Below, in pieces: positions 24,669-35,200 of a stretch of DNA of 64,000 nucleotides. The position numbers were made by a program, and so were the translations under genes. Under the pieces are notes generated by a model that worked only from the letters and a program-made list of their open reading frames with translations, was not told where the DNA came from and did not search any database. Source of the stretch: Todiramphus chloris collaris (taxonomy: Eukaryota > Chordata > Aves > Coraciiformes > Alcedinidae). Where the stretch lies: contig JANVCC010000021.1 in the NCBI GenBank assembly GCA_025345505.1, forward strand, positions 3,535,111-3,599,110. Reading direction: 5' to 3'. The first letter of the stretch is position 1. Every line of letters begins with the position of its first letter.

Positions 24669-24822
24669 GTTGGTTAGAGACTGAGAACAGAAGCTGTGAG
24701 TCCTATCTTCTATTCCTGGCTCAGCCCCAGTTCATTGCGTGACTGTGGGCAAATCACTTAAGCTGTCTCTGGGATAATAATCGACACAGCAATTCCAGGA
24801 GGCTTAATTTTTAAAGTGTCAA
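24669..24822 (+). mobile_element. MIR (core-SINE) fragment, plus strand
   Basis: The order of words matches MIR closely: TTGGTTAGAGACTGAGAACA at the start, ATTCCTGGCTCAG, then GTGACTGTGGGCAAATCACT, TAAGCTGTCTCTGGGATAAT, and the tail AGGAGGCTTAATTTTTAAAG. The 5' tRNA-related part, the core and part of the 3' region are all present, which makes this the most complete MIR in the window. It is ancient and inactive. Confidence 0.88.
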
Positions 24823-26454
24823 CTCATATATTTCCTCTGATGTGCCTCGAGAGATGTCCCCTTCTATTCACTGGGAGCAGGAGCAGGGCCTTAGTACTGA
24901 CAGCAAGATTTGCAACCCCTGACCCCCTCTCCCCAAATCTGCCATAAGTATTTCATACAAAATGTTTAATAACAATGCCAGAAATGCTGTCCTGGAGCCC
25001 TGAAAGCCTCTTATCAACTCCAGTTCCTAAAGTACAGTGTACAGAATCATGCGTAATGGTTTTCTTTTCACTACTTTCAGCATTAATTCTTCTTTCGTAT
25101 TATGCCAGCAGATGCATCAATCTGCTGCTGGTGCTTTTTGGCTTTGGTCTCACTGATTGCATGACTTAATTGTGGACTGAAAAAGTTAGATTTTTTTTTT
25201 TCTTTATTTTTTTTCACCAGTCTGTTTCTGTGTGCATGAAATCCCAAAGTTTTGGAAGTGCCTAGTGATGGGCTGTAGCTTTGCTGGGATAGGGGCTGAT
25301 GTTTTCTTGTTCTTCAGCTGGGAAGAGTTATATACTGCATGTCCATCTTCTGCAAATCCACTGTGCCAAAGCAGAAGAACAGGAAAGATTAATCAGTTAT
25401 GACTAATGAAGCACGTGGGAGACTCCTCCCAAATATTTTCACAGGATGAGTCAAATTCAAAGCAAGATACATAGCAGACCACATCATCTCCTAAGGACCG
25501 TATCTCCTCCTAGATGCAATAGCATCTGATCCCTGTGGCAAGAACGATAAAGCCACTACTTTCATGGGTATTAGGAAAGTACTTGGTGTGTTTCTCGTTG
25601 CAGTTCAGCAGCTGGAGGCAAGTGAGAGCCAGCACAGCACTCTACAGCAGTGACCTGGTAGAGCACTACTTGGAAGATGCTCTTCCAAGCACCTGGAGAA
25701 GGACAGACATCGGTGAAGTCAATGGAAAAGCAGTCGCTCAGACCTCCTCAAGGTTTGAGTCAGATCCCCAGCTTCAAACTTGTATTTATGTAGTTTGCTA
25801 TATCACAATATGGTGTCTCAAAATGTCTGCTACCACTCACTTTTGAAGCATATGTATAGTACATACAGTCTTGTCACAGCTGACACCTTTTTTTTTTTGA
25901 TTTTGCTACATTAGAGTACTCTGTTGGTGATGAATCAAGCTGTTTTCAGGACTGGTTTACTTCTGAATATTTTGGAGGAGGAAAGCAAAGGAAAAAGTCA
26001 ACTATTTTTGAATGAACTACCCCCATTCCTATCTTTTGAGCAATTCTTCTATCAGAGACTTTTTTTTTCTAAGTCATTATAAATGAGAGGTAACTAGCCA
26101 TTCTTCTGAGGTCTTGCAGAGTAGAAAAAGACCCTTTACAGCGCAAAACCTTGGCTCAGGAAAGCATCCTTCATTAGGCTAGCATTTAGCACGTGCCAAG
26201 TCCATCAGGCTCCAGCTCAAGGGCAGAGAAGATGCAATGATTTTATCACACACTGAGTTGCCATGAACACCAAGAGGTCATCAAGCCCATCTCCCTGCCC
26301 CAAGGCAGTCCAGTGACACCTCTGTCAGCCCCACCAGTGAGCCCATTGGTACAGACTCCAATATGGTTGTCTGCTGCAGACATGCCTTGTAGGCAATTCA
26401 TCCCCTTCTGCTAGCAGTGATGTGCAGGGCTCTTCTGCAAAGACATCAGCTTTA
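24823..26454. other. Non-coding sequence
   Basis: I see no gene. A T-rich tract lies at 25191-25214. A GAAGTCAATGG word near 25715 resembles the centre of the old foldback repeats seen elsewhere. The stretch 26265-26330 vaguely resembles an old minus-strand CR1 3' end, but too weakly to call. Confidence 0.4.
25191..25214. repeat. T-rich simple tract
   Basis: Runs of T interrupted by C and A; simple sequence. Confidence 0.88.
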
Positions 26455-26920
26455 GCTCTGGAGCCCCCAGCACAAGAAGGACATGGAGCGGTTCAGGGAT
26501 GATCAGAGAGCTGTAGCACCTCTACTACAAGGACAAGCTGAGGGAGTTGGGTCTGTTCAGCCTGGAGAAGGGTCCAGGGAGACATTGTAGTGGCCTTCTA
26601 GTATCTGAAGGGGACCTACAGAAAAGCTGGGGAAGGACTTTTATAAGGGCGTGTGGTGGTAGGACAAGGGACAATGGTTTTAAACTAGAGCAGGGTAGAT
26701 TTAGATTAGACATTAGGAAGAAGTTCTTTACTCTGAGGGTGGTGAGACACTGGAACGGGTTGCTCAGAGAAGTTTTGGACTCCTCATCCCCGGGATTGCT
26801 TAAGCCCAGGCTGGATGAGGCTCTGAGCAATCTGCTGTAGTGGGAGGTGTCCCTGCCCATGGAAGGAGAGTTGGAACTGGATGATCTTTAAGGTCCCTTC
26901 CCATTTCCATTCTGTGACGT
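26455..26920 (+). mobile_element. CR1 LINE, 5'-truncated, plus strand
   Basis: Starts with GGAGCCCCCAGCACAAGAAG, runs through the ORF2 C-terminal coding region, and ends with GGTCCCTTCCCATTTCCATT followed by one ATTCTGTG-like tail unit. About 465 bases are preserved. The remaining tail is shorter than in other copies. Confidence 0.95.
26547..26840 (+). pseudogene. CR1 ORF2 C-terminal remnant (97 codons open)
   Basis: The plus-strand frame starts MGLFSLEKGPG and includes TRDNGFKLEQGRFRLDIRKK and FFTLRVVRHWNGL, ending PRLDEALSNLL, the usual CR1 ORF2 terminus. The frame is intact over its final 97 codons. The endonuclease and catalytic reverse-transcriptase domains are missing through truncation. 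Confidence 0.85.
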
Positions 26921-27076
26921 AGGAAGAATGTCAGTCGTTATGAAAAGGGAAGGAAAAATAGCGCAGGTTATCGGGGTGATAAATAATTTAGGCACGCGCT
27001 CCTCTCTGGTTGCACAGAAGCAGCGTTAGCAGCAGGGAGGATGACATGCACGTTGCAGAAAGAGGAGAGGAGAGCT
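26921..27076. other. Non-coding spacer
   Basis: Unique sequence between a CR1 copy and the palindromic element. Confidence 0.4.
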
Positions 27077-27167
27077 GGGCCAAATTCTGCCCTCAGAGGC
27101 GTATGCACACAATTTCCAATGACATCCATGGGAATTGGGCATGTGGATTGAGGGCACAATCTGGCCC
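27077..27167. repeat. Near-palindromic foldback element (91 bases)
   Basis: The outer 19 bases at 27077-27095 (GGGCCAAATTCTGCCCTCA) pair with the reverse complement of 27149-27167 with two mismatches (17 of 19). The pairing continues inward with gaps through ATGC and CAATTTCC words to a centre near 27122. I recall similar palindromic repeats with a TTGACTTCAATGG-like centre in reptile and bird genomes, but I cannot name the family. It is probably a non-autonomous DNA-transposon relic. Confidence 0.7.
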
Positions 27168-28549
27168 TTTATTTTCAGCTCTTCTGTTATGATCATGACA
27201 TGCTAATTTCTAATTCCTTTAGCAAAAATAACATAGGAAGGCTTAAATATTAATGTTGCCAAATGTCAGAGACACCTCTGCAACACACTCTTGAGCAAAT
27301 TCGTGAGAACAGATTTCAGGAACCATGGCCATGCTCGTTAGTGGAACCTGACATCCTCAATCAGTTAACATTCTCCTTACCTTCACTGGGATTTTGCCAA
27401 GCTAAGAACTGAATGAGGGCTGATGGATTTAGCTCCATGATAGCTGATTTGGACATGGGTCTCCTGACAACCATGGTCACAGCTTCTCACTTAGAGGCAT
27501 GGATGCAAAAGCATGGATGTCATGTTGGGTTTGGCAGCTGATAAACATCCAAGTAGGTCCACTAGCTCCACAAAAAAAAAGACAACAGAAGTCAACCAAA
27601 TACAAACCAATACATAAGAGGAAAAGTACAAGTGGAGATTTACTAGAGGAAGAAAAAAATCAGGAGATTAGCTCCTCATCAAACCCCAGCACCACGCTCA
27701 TTGCCACTGCTCACATTCACAGGGAAATAAAAGCAGGTACTGGAGTCAGTTAAGAGGAAAGGTTGAAAAACTCCACGGCTGCAAGCCCACCACACAGACC
27801 TGCCTTTGTCAAGCAACCACCTGTGGGTCAGAGCCCTGACACCCACACCCTACCCCTGCCAGTGTTGGGGGGTCAAACCCTTCCTAAGGAGACATTCAGC
27901 GATGTGCATCTGCCTGGGTCTCCAGCAGCGGGGTTCATCGTGCTGAACAATCTGCCTTTCCTCACCAGCTGCAGGTGGACACCCTGGTCCATGGGAAGGG
28001 AGAGAAGGGAAACAAGGTGCTTGGACCTGACACATTTCTGCAAGGAGTTAACTCAACCAGCACAAGCTCCCCATCATGGTACAGGACCACGGGAAAGATG
28101 GCGAAGAAGCAGCATCACCTTCTTCCTAGGGGAGACGAGTTCCACAGGCTGCCCCACCACGTGGCAGCCAAGTAGGGAATTATTGTCTGCTTAACCTTCT
28201 GCTGACGGGAAGGGTCTCCATGGTCCTCGGCCCAATTTGCTACTCCAGTTTGGATATCACTGCAGGAATGCACCCCTCTTCTCTGCCTCCTGCAGTCTTT
28301 GGTGAGCTATCCAGTTGGGCCCGCAGGATCCGGAGCTGTAGATAGAATAAAAACGAATAAAGAACTTAGTGATATTGAATGTGCTGCTGTAGAGGCAGGA
28401 AACTCCATGGAGTCCAGCAGACCCAGCTGCACTGCACACGGTGGAGAGGGGCCAGTAAACCAGTGGCGTCAGGGGAAGCACACAAGAGGGGTGAAAAGAA
28501 TACCTGGAAAGAACTGGGGCAGCAGACTCCTGCTTCTGGACACTGCCCC
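27168..28549. other. Non-coding sequence
   Basis: I see no gene or repeat family. A 143-codon open frame at 27763-28194 on the plus strand is proline- and threonine-rich with no recognisable domain, and I treat it as chance. Confidence 0.4.
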
Positions 28550-28860
28550 GAATCTTGTGACCCCCACCCCTGAGCTGCCCTTCACTGGGGGGACTCGGCA
28601 CAGCCGAGTGACTATCGGCCGTGTGCTGCCCGCATCCCCCAGCACCAGCCCTGGCTCCAGCGTGTCCTCGTTTTGCTCTCAGTGTCTCATTTTGTAACGG
28701 CAGCGAGCTGCTGGAGGCAGAGTGTGTCCGGAGGCTGGTTGGGGTGGCAGGAGCCCTTCGCCTTCAGCGTCATCCCTGAGCAGGCACCCCGAGCCTGCCG
28801 TCGTCCTCCAGAAACGCACAGCCTGTCACAACTCGTTGCTTAATGCTAAACTACCCGTTA
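28550..28860. promoter_or_regulatory. CpG-rich patch with a small perfect hairpin
   Basis: I count about 19 CpG in roughly 310 bases, clearly above the flanks. It contains a perfect 7-base inverted repeat, ACTCGGC/GCCGAGT, at 28593-28609 with a 3-base loop. It may be a small CpG island or a decaying CpG-rich element. No promoter motif or transcript is evident. Confidence 0.25.
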
Positions 28861-29629
28861 TAAATAAACATGGTCCTAATAATAGTTTGCCTGACCTGAC
28901 TCACTGTAGGAAACAGCCTCAGAAATAAAAGGGGATGACTTTCAAACACAAGAGTTATAATTTTACATAAATAAAGAATGAAAAGGGCAGCACAGGACAG
29001 GCTAGGGGAAAATCACATTGCGGGGTTGCAATCCCAGGGTGTTAACGGGCTTGCTTGGCTGCTAAATCTGATTCTGTCTCCCCCTGTAAGTTCGCTGGAG
29101 CTTGATGGATGGATGTGGAGAAATATTACTTGAATTGTCAGATAACTGTTAGTCACCCAGATTAAAAACAAATTCCATTGACATTGTGTCACACCTTGCG
29201 AGCCCAAAACAGATATTGATGTTTTCATCTTGTTGCAGGGAGGAGGGAGAAGAGAGCGGGTAAAGTAAGAAATCAAAATTGCCCAGATAGAGTAAGTCTT
29301 TTGGCTTTGTTTGAAAAATGACACCACAGCAGAGTGTACCTAGCTAAGGATGAGAGATAACACAATCCAGCCTCTCTCTCTCGCTCCCAAATGGAGGGGA
29401 GACAAAGACAGAATTGCCATAAAAAAACCCCAAACTTCTAATGCCTGTACAGAATTGTAAGCACGAGTGTAGGAACCAGATTCACTCAGTGGATGCTGCA
29501 AGATCCATCCCTCAAAAGCCCCTGGTGCCAGCAGGATGTGAGCTGGGCTGAGCTCCCCATGTCCAGGGGGGCATAAGGTGTTTTGGGATGAAGCAAAAGG
29601 AAATGCGATGACTGTGCATTGGCATGTGA
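28861..29629. other. Non-coding sequence
   Basis: AT-rich unique sequence containing an ATAAATAAACATG stretch near 28860. No gene is recognised. Confidence 0.4.
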
Positions 29630-29783
29630 ACCAGGAGGAGCTGGAGGGAGCTGCATTTGCTCAGTCTGCAAGAGAGACATCTTTGAGGGGACCTAACAGC
29701 TTGTCAGCATCTAGGAGAAGCCCTCAAGAAGACAGAACCAGGCTCTTCACAGTGTTGGATAACAGGGGAGGGGAGAAACGATT
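29630..29783 (+). mobile_element. CR1 LINE, plus strand, left half of a split copy
   Basis: The text GAGGAGCTGGAGGGAGCTG, then CAGTCTGCAAGAG, GAGGGGACCTAACAGC and GACAGAACCAGGCTCTTCAC follows the plus-strand CR1 coding region, and stops at the tail of an oppositely oriented CR1 at 29787. The expected continuation is found after that copy, at 30404. This is therefore the left half of a copy interrupted by a later insertion. Confidence 0.8.
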
Positions 29784-29786
29784 GTG

Positions 29787-30403
29787 GAACTATAGAATCA
29801 TAGAATTGTGTAGGTTGGAAAAGACCCTTAAGGTCATTGAGCCCAACTGTTAACCTACCACTGCCAAGTCCACCAATAAACCGTGTCCCTAAGTGCCACA
29901 CCTACATGTCTTTTCAGTACCTCCAGGGACCGTGACTCGACCACTTTCCTGGGCAGTCTGTTCCAGTGACTGACAACCCTTGCAGTGAAGAAATATTTCC
30001 AAATATCCAATATAAACCTCCCCTGAGTTTCCTTTTCTCCAGGCTAAACAACCCCAGATCCCTCAGCCACTCCTCATAAGACTTTTTCTCCAGACACTTC
30101 CCCAGCTTCGTTGTCCTTCTTTGGACACGGTCTGGCACCTCAATGTCTTTCTTGTAGTGAAGAGCCCAAAAGTGAGCTAAGTGTTTAAGGTATGGCCTCA
30201 CCAGTGCTGAGTACAGGGGAGCAATCACTGGCCACACTATTTCTGACACAAGCCAGGATGCCATTGGCCTTCTTGGCCATCTGGGCACACTGCTGGCTCG
30301 TGTTTGGCTGGCTGGCAACCCAACTCTTTTTCCACTGGACAGGTTTCCAGCCCCAGCATGCAGCATTGCATGGAGCTGTGACCCAAGTGCAGGACCTGGC
30401 ACA
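29787..30403 (-). mobile_element. CR1 LINE, minus strand, inserted into an older CR1
   Basis: On the plus strand it begins with the reversed tail ATAGAATCATAGAATTG, continues with GGTTGGAAAAGACCCTTAAG, and ends after GACCCAAGTGCAGGACCTGG, a word that lies well upstream in CR1. About 617 bases survive. Both neighbours are parts of one plus-strand CR1, so this copy is the younger of the two. Confidence 0.92.
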
Positions 30404-30423
30404 AGCAGGTCAACAATGGGCAT
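29914..30423 (-). pseudogene. CR1 ORF2 remnant (169-codon minus-strand frame)
   Basis: The centre of this frame carries APLYSALVRPYLKHLAHFWA and SYEEWLRDLGLFSLEKRKLR, the ORF2 C-terminal region. Its first residues are read from the host copy and its last residues are out of frame with CR1, so the real remnant is shorter than the open frame. Several substitutions and frame changes show it is decayed. Confidence 0.75.
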
Positions 30424-30652
30424 CAGTTGAAAAGAGAGAGGTACAGATTGGATACAAGGAGAAGATTTTGCCTATGAAGACAGCCAGGCAGTGGAGCTGG
30501 TTGCTCCAAGAGGGTCTGCTGTCTCCTTACTTGAGGTTTACAAAACAAGGTCCTGAGCAGCCTGGCCTGACCTCAGAGCTGACCCTTCTTTGAGCAGGAG
30601 GTTGGACTGGAGACGTCCTGAGGTCCTTTCCAATGTGAATTGCCCTATTATT
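30404..30652 (+). mobile_element. CR1 LINE, plus strand, right half of the split copy
   Basis: It resumes with CAACAATGGGCATCAGTTGA, then TTGGATACAAGGAGAAG, GGCAGTGGAGCTGGTTGCTC, GTCCTGAGCAGCCTG and ends GGTCCTTTCCAATGTGAATT near 30648. These continue the CR1 copy begun at 29630. The tail is degenerate (TGCCCTATTATTCCTGTG), in keeping with greater age than the inserted copy. Confidence 0.8.
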
Positions 30653-33600
30653 CCTGTGCTAAATTCTCAAGCTGCTTCTGCTCAGTTGGCCTCCATGATA
30701 GATATGCTGATAGAGATCCACTGAGGATCTGCTCTTAAAGTTTGTAGGTAACTGTCCCAGAATCAACAACAAAATGGGGTTGTGTTTTACATGAACGATT
30801 AGGAGGTATGAAGGGGTCCTGAAAGGCCTCTTCATGGCATATTTCTACTAGCAACAACCCAATAAAATATACCATATGCATCTTGAGGCAACAGAGAGAT
30901 TGAAAAAGTTCTTATCTTTGGTCAGTGTTACTTGCACGTGCAGAGTTTACTGTGTCTTTGGTACTAACTTTTGATTGCTTGGCACAGAACCTTACCAGCA
31001 TCCTGTCTGTACAGCGTGCGTAGGCGTGTGCTTTTAATTTCAATGTTTATAAAAAAGTCAGAAGAGGAAGACTGAAATTCCATCCTGGGACATCATATTG
31101 ATTACAACAGAGTTCGTCACCGCCGTTTGAACCGACACCCCCCACGGACACTCATCATTTGAGATGGTAGAGAAAAAGATAGCAGGAGTGACCTGTCATC
31201 CAAACCAGGCCCTCTTTCACAGATTTGCTGTATCCTTGGGGAAAGAATGACTTGTGGTTATCCTGTTACCTGAAATTGCACTTAACTCAAACTGGGTTAA
31301 GCTAAAAGGCAAACGCAGCCATTCATTTATAGCATCCAAAACAGGCAACACAGTTACAGATACATATAGAAGAGGCAATGGATGAAATGGAATGAAACAG
31401 GAAAGTGCGTGGCCGTATTGAGTAGATGTCCCTGAGCCACCAGACCCAGCAAGTTCAGCTGGGGCTCCAGGCACTGTGCATGGCATCATCGGGTGCATCT
31501 GCTGGAAGGTCCCCAAGGGATCTTGCTTGGGGTGCACAGCTTCTCTGGGAGAACCCCACCAGAGAGCAGCCCCAAGAGCCTGCCTTCCCCTCAGATCACC
31601 TTTCCTTCACGATTGGCTCACTTCTCTTTCACAAGCACATTAGCTTTTGTGTTCAGGCTTCACTTTGAGCTCTTCCAGACAAGCTCCATCTGTCATCCTG
31701 AAGCTCACACTATTCCGTCTTTTACCAGGAGGCATTCTGGCCACTCTTTTAAGTAAAATAACAGGTTTGGGGTTTTTTTTCCATTCTTAGATATGGAAAT
31801 GCCTCTCTGCTGGCTGAGAATCACCTCCTGCATTGAACTGGCTAATGAACAACTCCTCTTCAGCAGAGTCCCCCTCCCTGGCTGGCCACTTGGCATTTCT
31901 CTGGCCCTTACATGCCACAGCACTGTACTGGGAGCACACGACACAAACCAGACCAGATAACTGCACGCAACTCACCCCAGATCTGAGACCAGACACAAAG
32001 AGTAGCTAATCTCGTTGGGATGCTGACAGGTTTCTCTGTGTTAGGCTGAGATGACTACGACACAATGCGGGGTTTGATTCTCACACTAGGCTCTGCCAGT
32101 GCTGGGGAAAGGTGACAAGGATACACAAAGTCTCTCAGTTGAGAAGAGAACAGCAAAAGGCTTTTCTTGAAGTGGAATGCAGGTGGCTGTCTCATGCTAT
32201 CAGGCAGCCAAGAGACAGCCAAAAACACAAAGGCTGGCAGGTGAGTCCAAACCAGAAAAATACAGTAGGATCGAAAATAGAATAACTTGTTAAATAATTG
32301 AATAGTTCTATTAAATTAAGTGGAAAAAAAAATGTTGCAAACATTTATTTTTCATGTTTCCAAAGACAATAGTTCTCATCTTCCGTTAGGGCACACAGCA
32401 AATACCAGTGGAAGCACTATAAAGTGCCACATAGAATCTCTGCTACAATGTGAACCCTAGCAAATTAAAAACTGTTATGTGACTCAAATGTGTGTACTTG
32501 AAATGCCTGCCTACACCATGACAACTGCTTTTTCGGGCTAACTCTCTGCCTGTTTTTTGTCTTGGCTTCTTGTTGGAACTGAGCTGAAAATAAAAAGGTA
32601 GGCAGCCTACCTTGCCAGATAGTCTTAACTAATTAGCACAGCAAACAGATTAATTTTGCCTTGCTTTCTTCTCAGAGTGAATGCGTAGCATCCCCATAAA
32701 GGCTCTGAGTTGCTGAAACTAATCAGACCTCAAGAAGTATGGCATCCATTAGTCCCTTTGAAGTCTCACAGAGACCCAGGCAAATATCATGCGATAGATT
32801 TGGCAAGAGAAGTCATTCATACACATCTGGTGCATGTCATATATCTCCTCTTTTTCACAGGAACTCGCCTGAAACCTACTCCGTAAATGGGCGTGAGTAT
32901 CCTGCCTTCAACAGCATCAGGGAGATGTTTCTGCTTAAGCACGGCATCATCGTGCTTAACATGGGATGGCTGAAAGATCTGAGGCAGAGGTAGTTGCTCG
33001 GGGTGTATTTTATAATCATCGGTGAGATGCTGACACTACCTCGGGGCAGTTGGGCTGACCCCAATGTGAGGATGAGACGAAGTGCCCTCTGCAAGTGCCT
33101 GCCTCTGTCCTTTGACTATGAAAGGAGTTTGGGTGACTGAGTCAAACTCAGATGCTTGTCTTTCAGAGTTACAACAGATGTATCCTGCCTAGACAGGGTA
33201 TGACTGCAGTGCAACGTATGAGAGATGCTGGAAGCTTAATGAAGCTCAATGCATTTCCAAATTTGGAGCTTAAAAAGCTGCACTGGTGTGTGTCTCCCTC
33301 CCCCAGCAGCAATTCATCTTGAGGTAATAATACAACTCTCTCTTTTCCCTGTTTACTTACCTTGTCATTCTATACGCAGGGAGGAATACGTTCAGCTTCT
33401 CCCACAGTTAGAAAAACTGATGAAAAATAAGCAGATTTTTACTTGTAGCTGAAGTAAAATGGGCTTTTTTTGAAACAAAATGTCTCACTATTGGCAAATT
33501 CACCTTCTCTCCAGGAATTCTGAGGGTCATGTTCTACTTTAGATAAAGATTGCTTGGTCACTCTGGGAACAAGGCAGTATATCCTTTACTGTACCATTGA

Positions 33601-35200
33601 TATAAATATTAACTGTCACATCATACATTCTAAATGCTGACTGTAATGATAAGCAAATATTGCCCGAGGGGCATAGAGAAGGCCTTGGGATATGATGAAA
33701 TGTTCTAAGTAAAAAATGGAGGACAAATATTAATAATCTCCAAATTACTATTATTTTTCTACCTCTGGCAATATGTTATCCAGCTGGAGCAGAAGAAAAC
33801 ATTCATTTCTTTTTATTAAAATGCATGATTTTTTAAATATGTGCGTTGTAAATCTTATTTGAAGAGTTCTCCGGAAGAAGAATTCTGAGCCGCTCTGGGG
33901 CATTTTTTAAACTATGTCATTTTTAAGCCAGACAATAACATGGTTTTATAACAGGTCACATGAGCCTGGTTCAGCTGCGGGAGAAATGCAGGCATGCAGT
34001 AGACGTGCAGGCACTGACCGTGGGTAGCTTCAGGCAGGAGGGAGGCTCAGCATGTGGCAATGTGACAGAGACGGCAGCGAGGCAGCGCAGGGATGGAGAA
34101 AGGTGGAATCGTGTGCTTGCATCCCACCACCAGCACTCTCCCCACCGCTGAAAGCTGTCCCCTCTGTGCCTGGCAGCATCTCCTGGCCTGCAAAATCCTC
34201 TTCCTTGTTGGGGGGTGGCTGGTTGCATCTCTTCCCTGTGTCCTTGGATTAGCTACATCAATATAGACACCCGGAGTGTTAGCAAAGTAGGCGCTTGGCG
34301 GTCCCTAGAAATAACAGAGAAGCCACGGGGAAGAACAATTTTAACTGCTTCTAGGACTTTAAATCCCGACTTTCAATCAGAGTTTGATGGAACAGAAGTT
34401 CTGCAAGGACCAGCCCGAGAGGTAACATTCCCCACAACTCAGAAATCATTAATTCAGCCAAGAGTAAAGATAGCTCTGTCTTCCTTCATTATCCCCTAAT
34501 TTAATTGTCACAGATTAAAGTCTGGCAAATCTGGGCACAGATTCCTGTTGTCAGACTTCAAAGAGAACTCCTGAAGTCTTCTGCCAGAACCAATGATCAT
34601 CGCTATATCCTTTTCTCACACAGCATCTGCATCTTCCCCAACGTTAATGAACATCATTTTTCGCATGCTTCTGAGCAGACTGAAAAATACACTCTTGAAT
34701 CACATTTCCCATGCGAGGGGAAAAAAATGAACCCTTCTACATTTGTTATTCTCCTCTAACAAGGATTAAACCACAGTGTGGATACTAATGAGTGACTTGC
34801 AATTGCCCGCCTCTCACTTTAGTTCAGTCCTCAGGAATACCGAGGATGAAATTTCTCAGCTGAAATCATAACGTGGTCTACGGATTAAAGGTTTCAGTCC
34901 TGTTCTTATAACAAATAATCAAGCTGTCGAGATTGCTCATTATGCAGACTTGCAGACCTCTTGGGTCATTGTTGCCAAAGAGTAATTTTCTTTAAAGTAG
35001 ACTCGCTTGTCCGTGTTATGAAAAAGGCAAACAGAAATAGTGGGTTTCAAGGAACCTGGTGTGAATGATACACATTCGTTTCACAGCAATTTCCCTCCTC
35101 TGTGAGCTTTTTTTCAATATGCACCATAATTGCTAATTACGAAAAGAATTAGGCTCCAGAGATGAATTAAGGCAGAAAATACCTGGAAGAATTTGTGATG
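30653..35200. other. Non-coding sequence, no recognisable repeats
   Basis: 4.5 kb of unique sequence. The stretch 33960-34250 is GC-richer with a few CpG. AT-rich, repeat-free DNA lies at about 33560-33860. Short open frames (for example 31217-31537 minus, 33960-34252) have no family features. Confidence 0.45.

Noticed and set aside
26265..26330. Old minus-strand CR1 3' end
   Set aside because: AGGTCATCAAGCCCATCTCC resembles CR1, but no tail repeat lies to the left and the match does not extend to the right.
32082..32098. GGTTTGATTCTC word as a tRNA B box or MIR start
   Set aside because: No A box at the right distance, no cloverleaf, and no following MIR core words.
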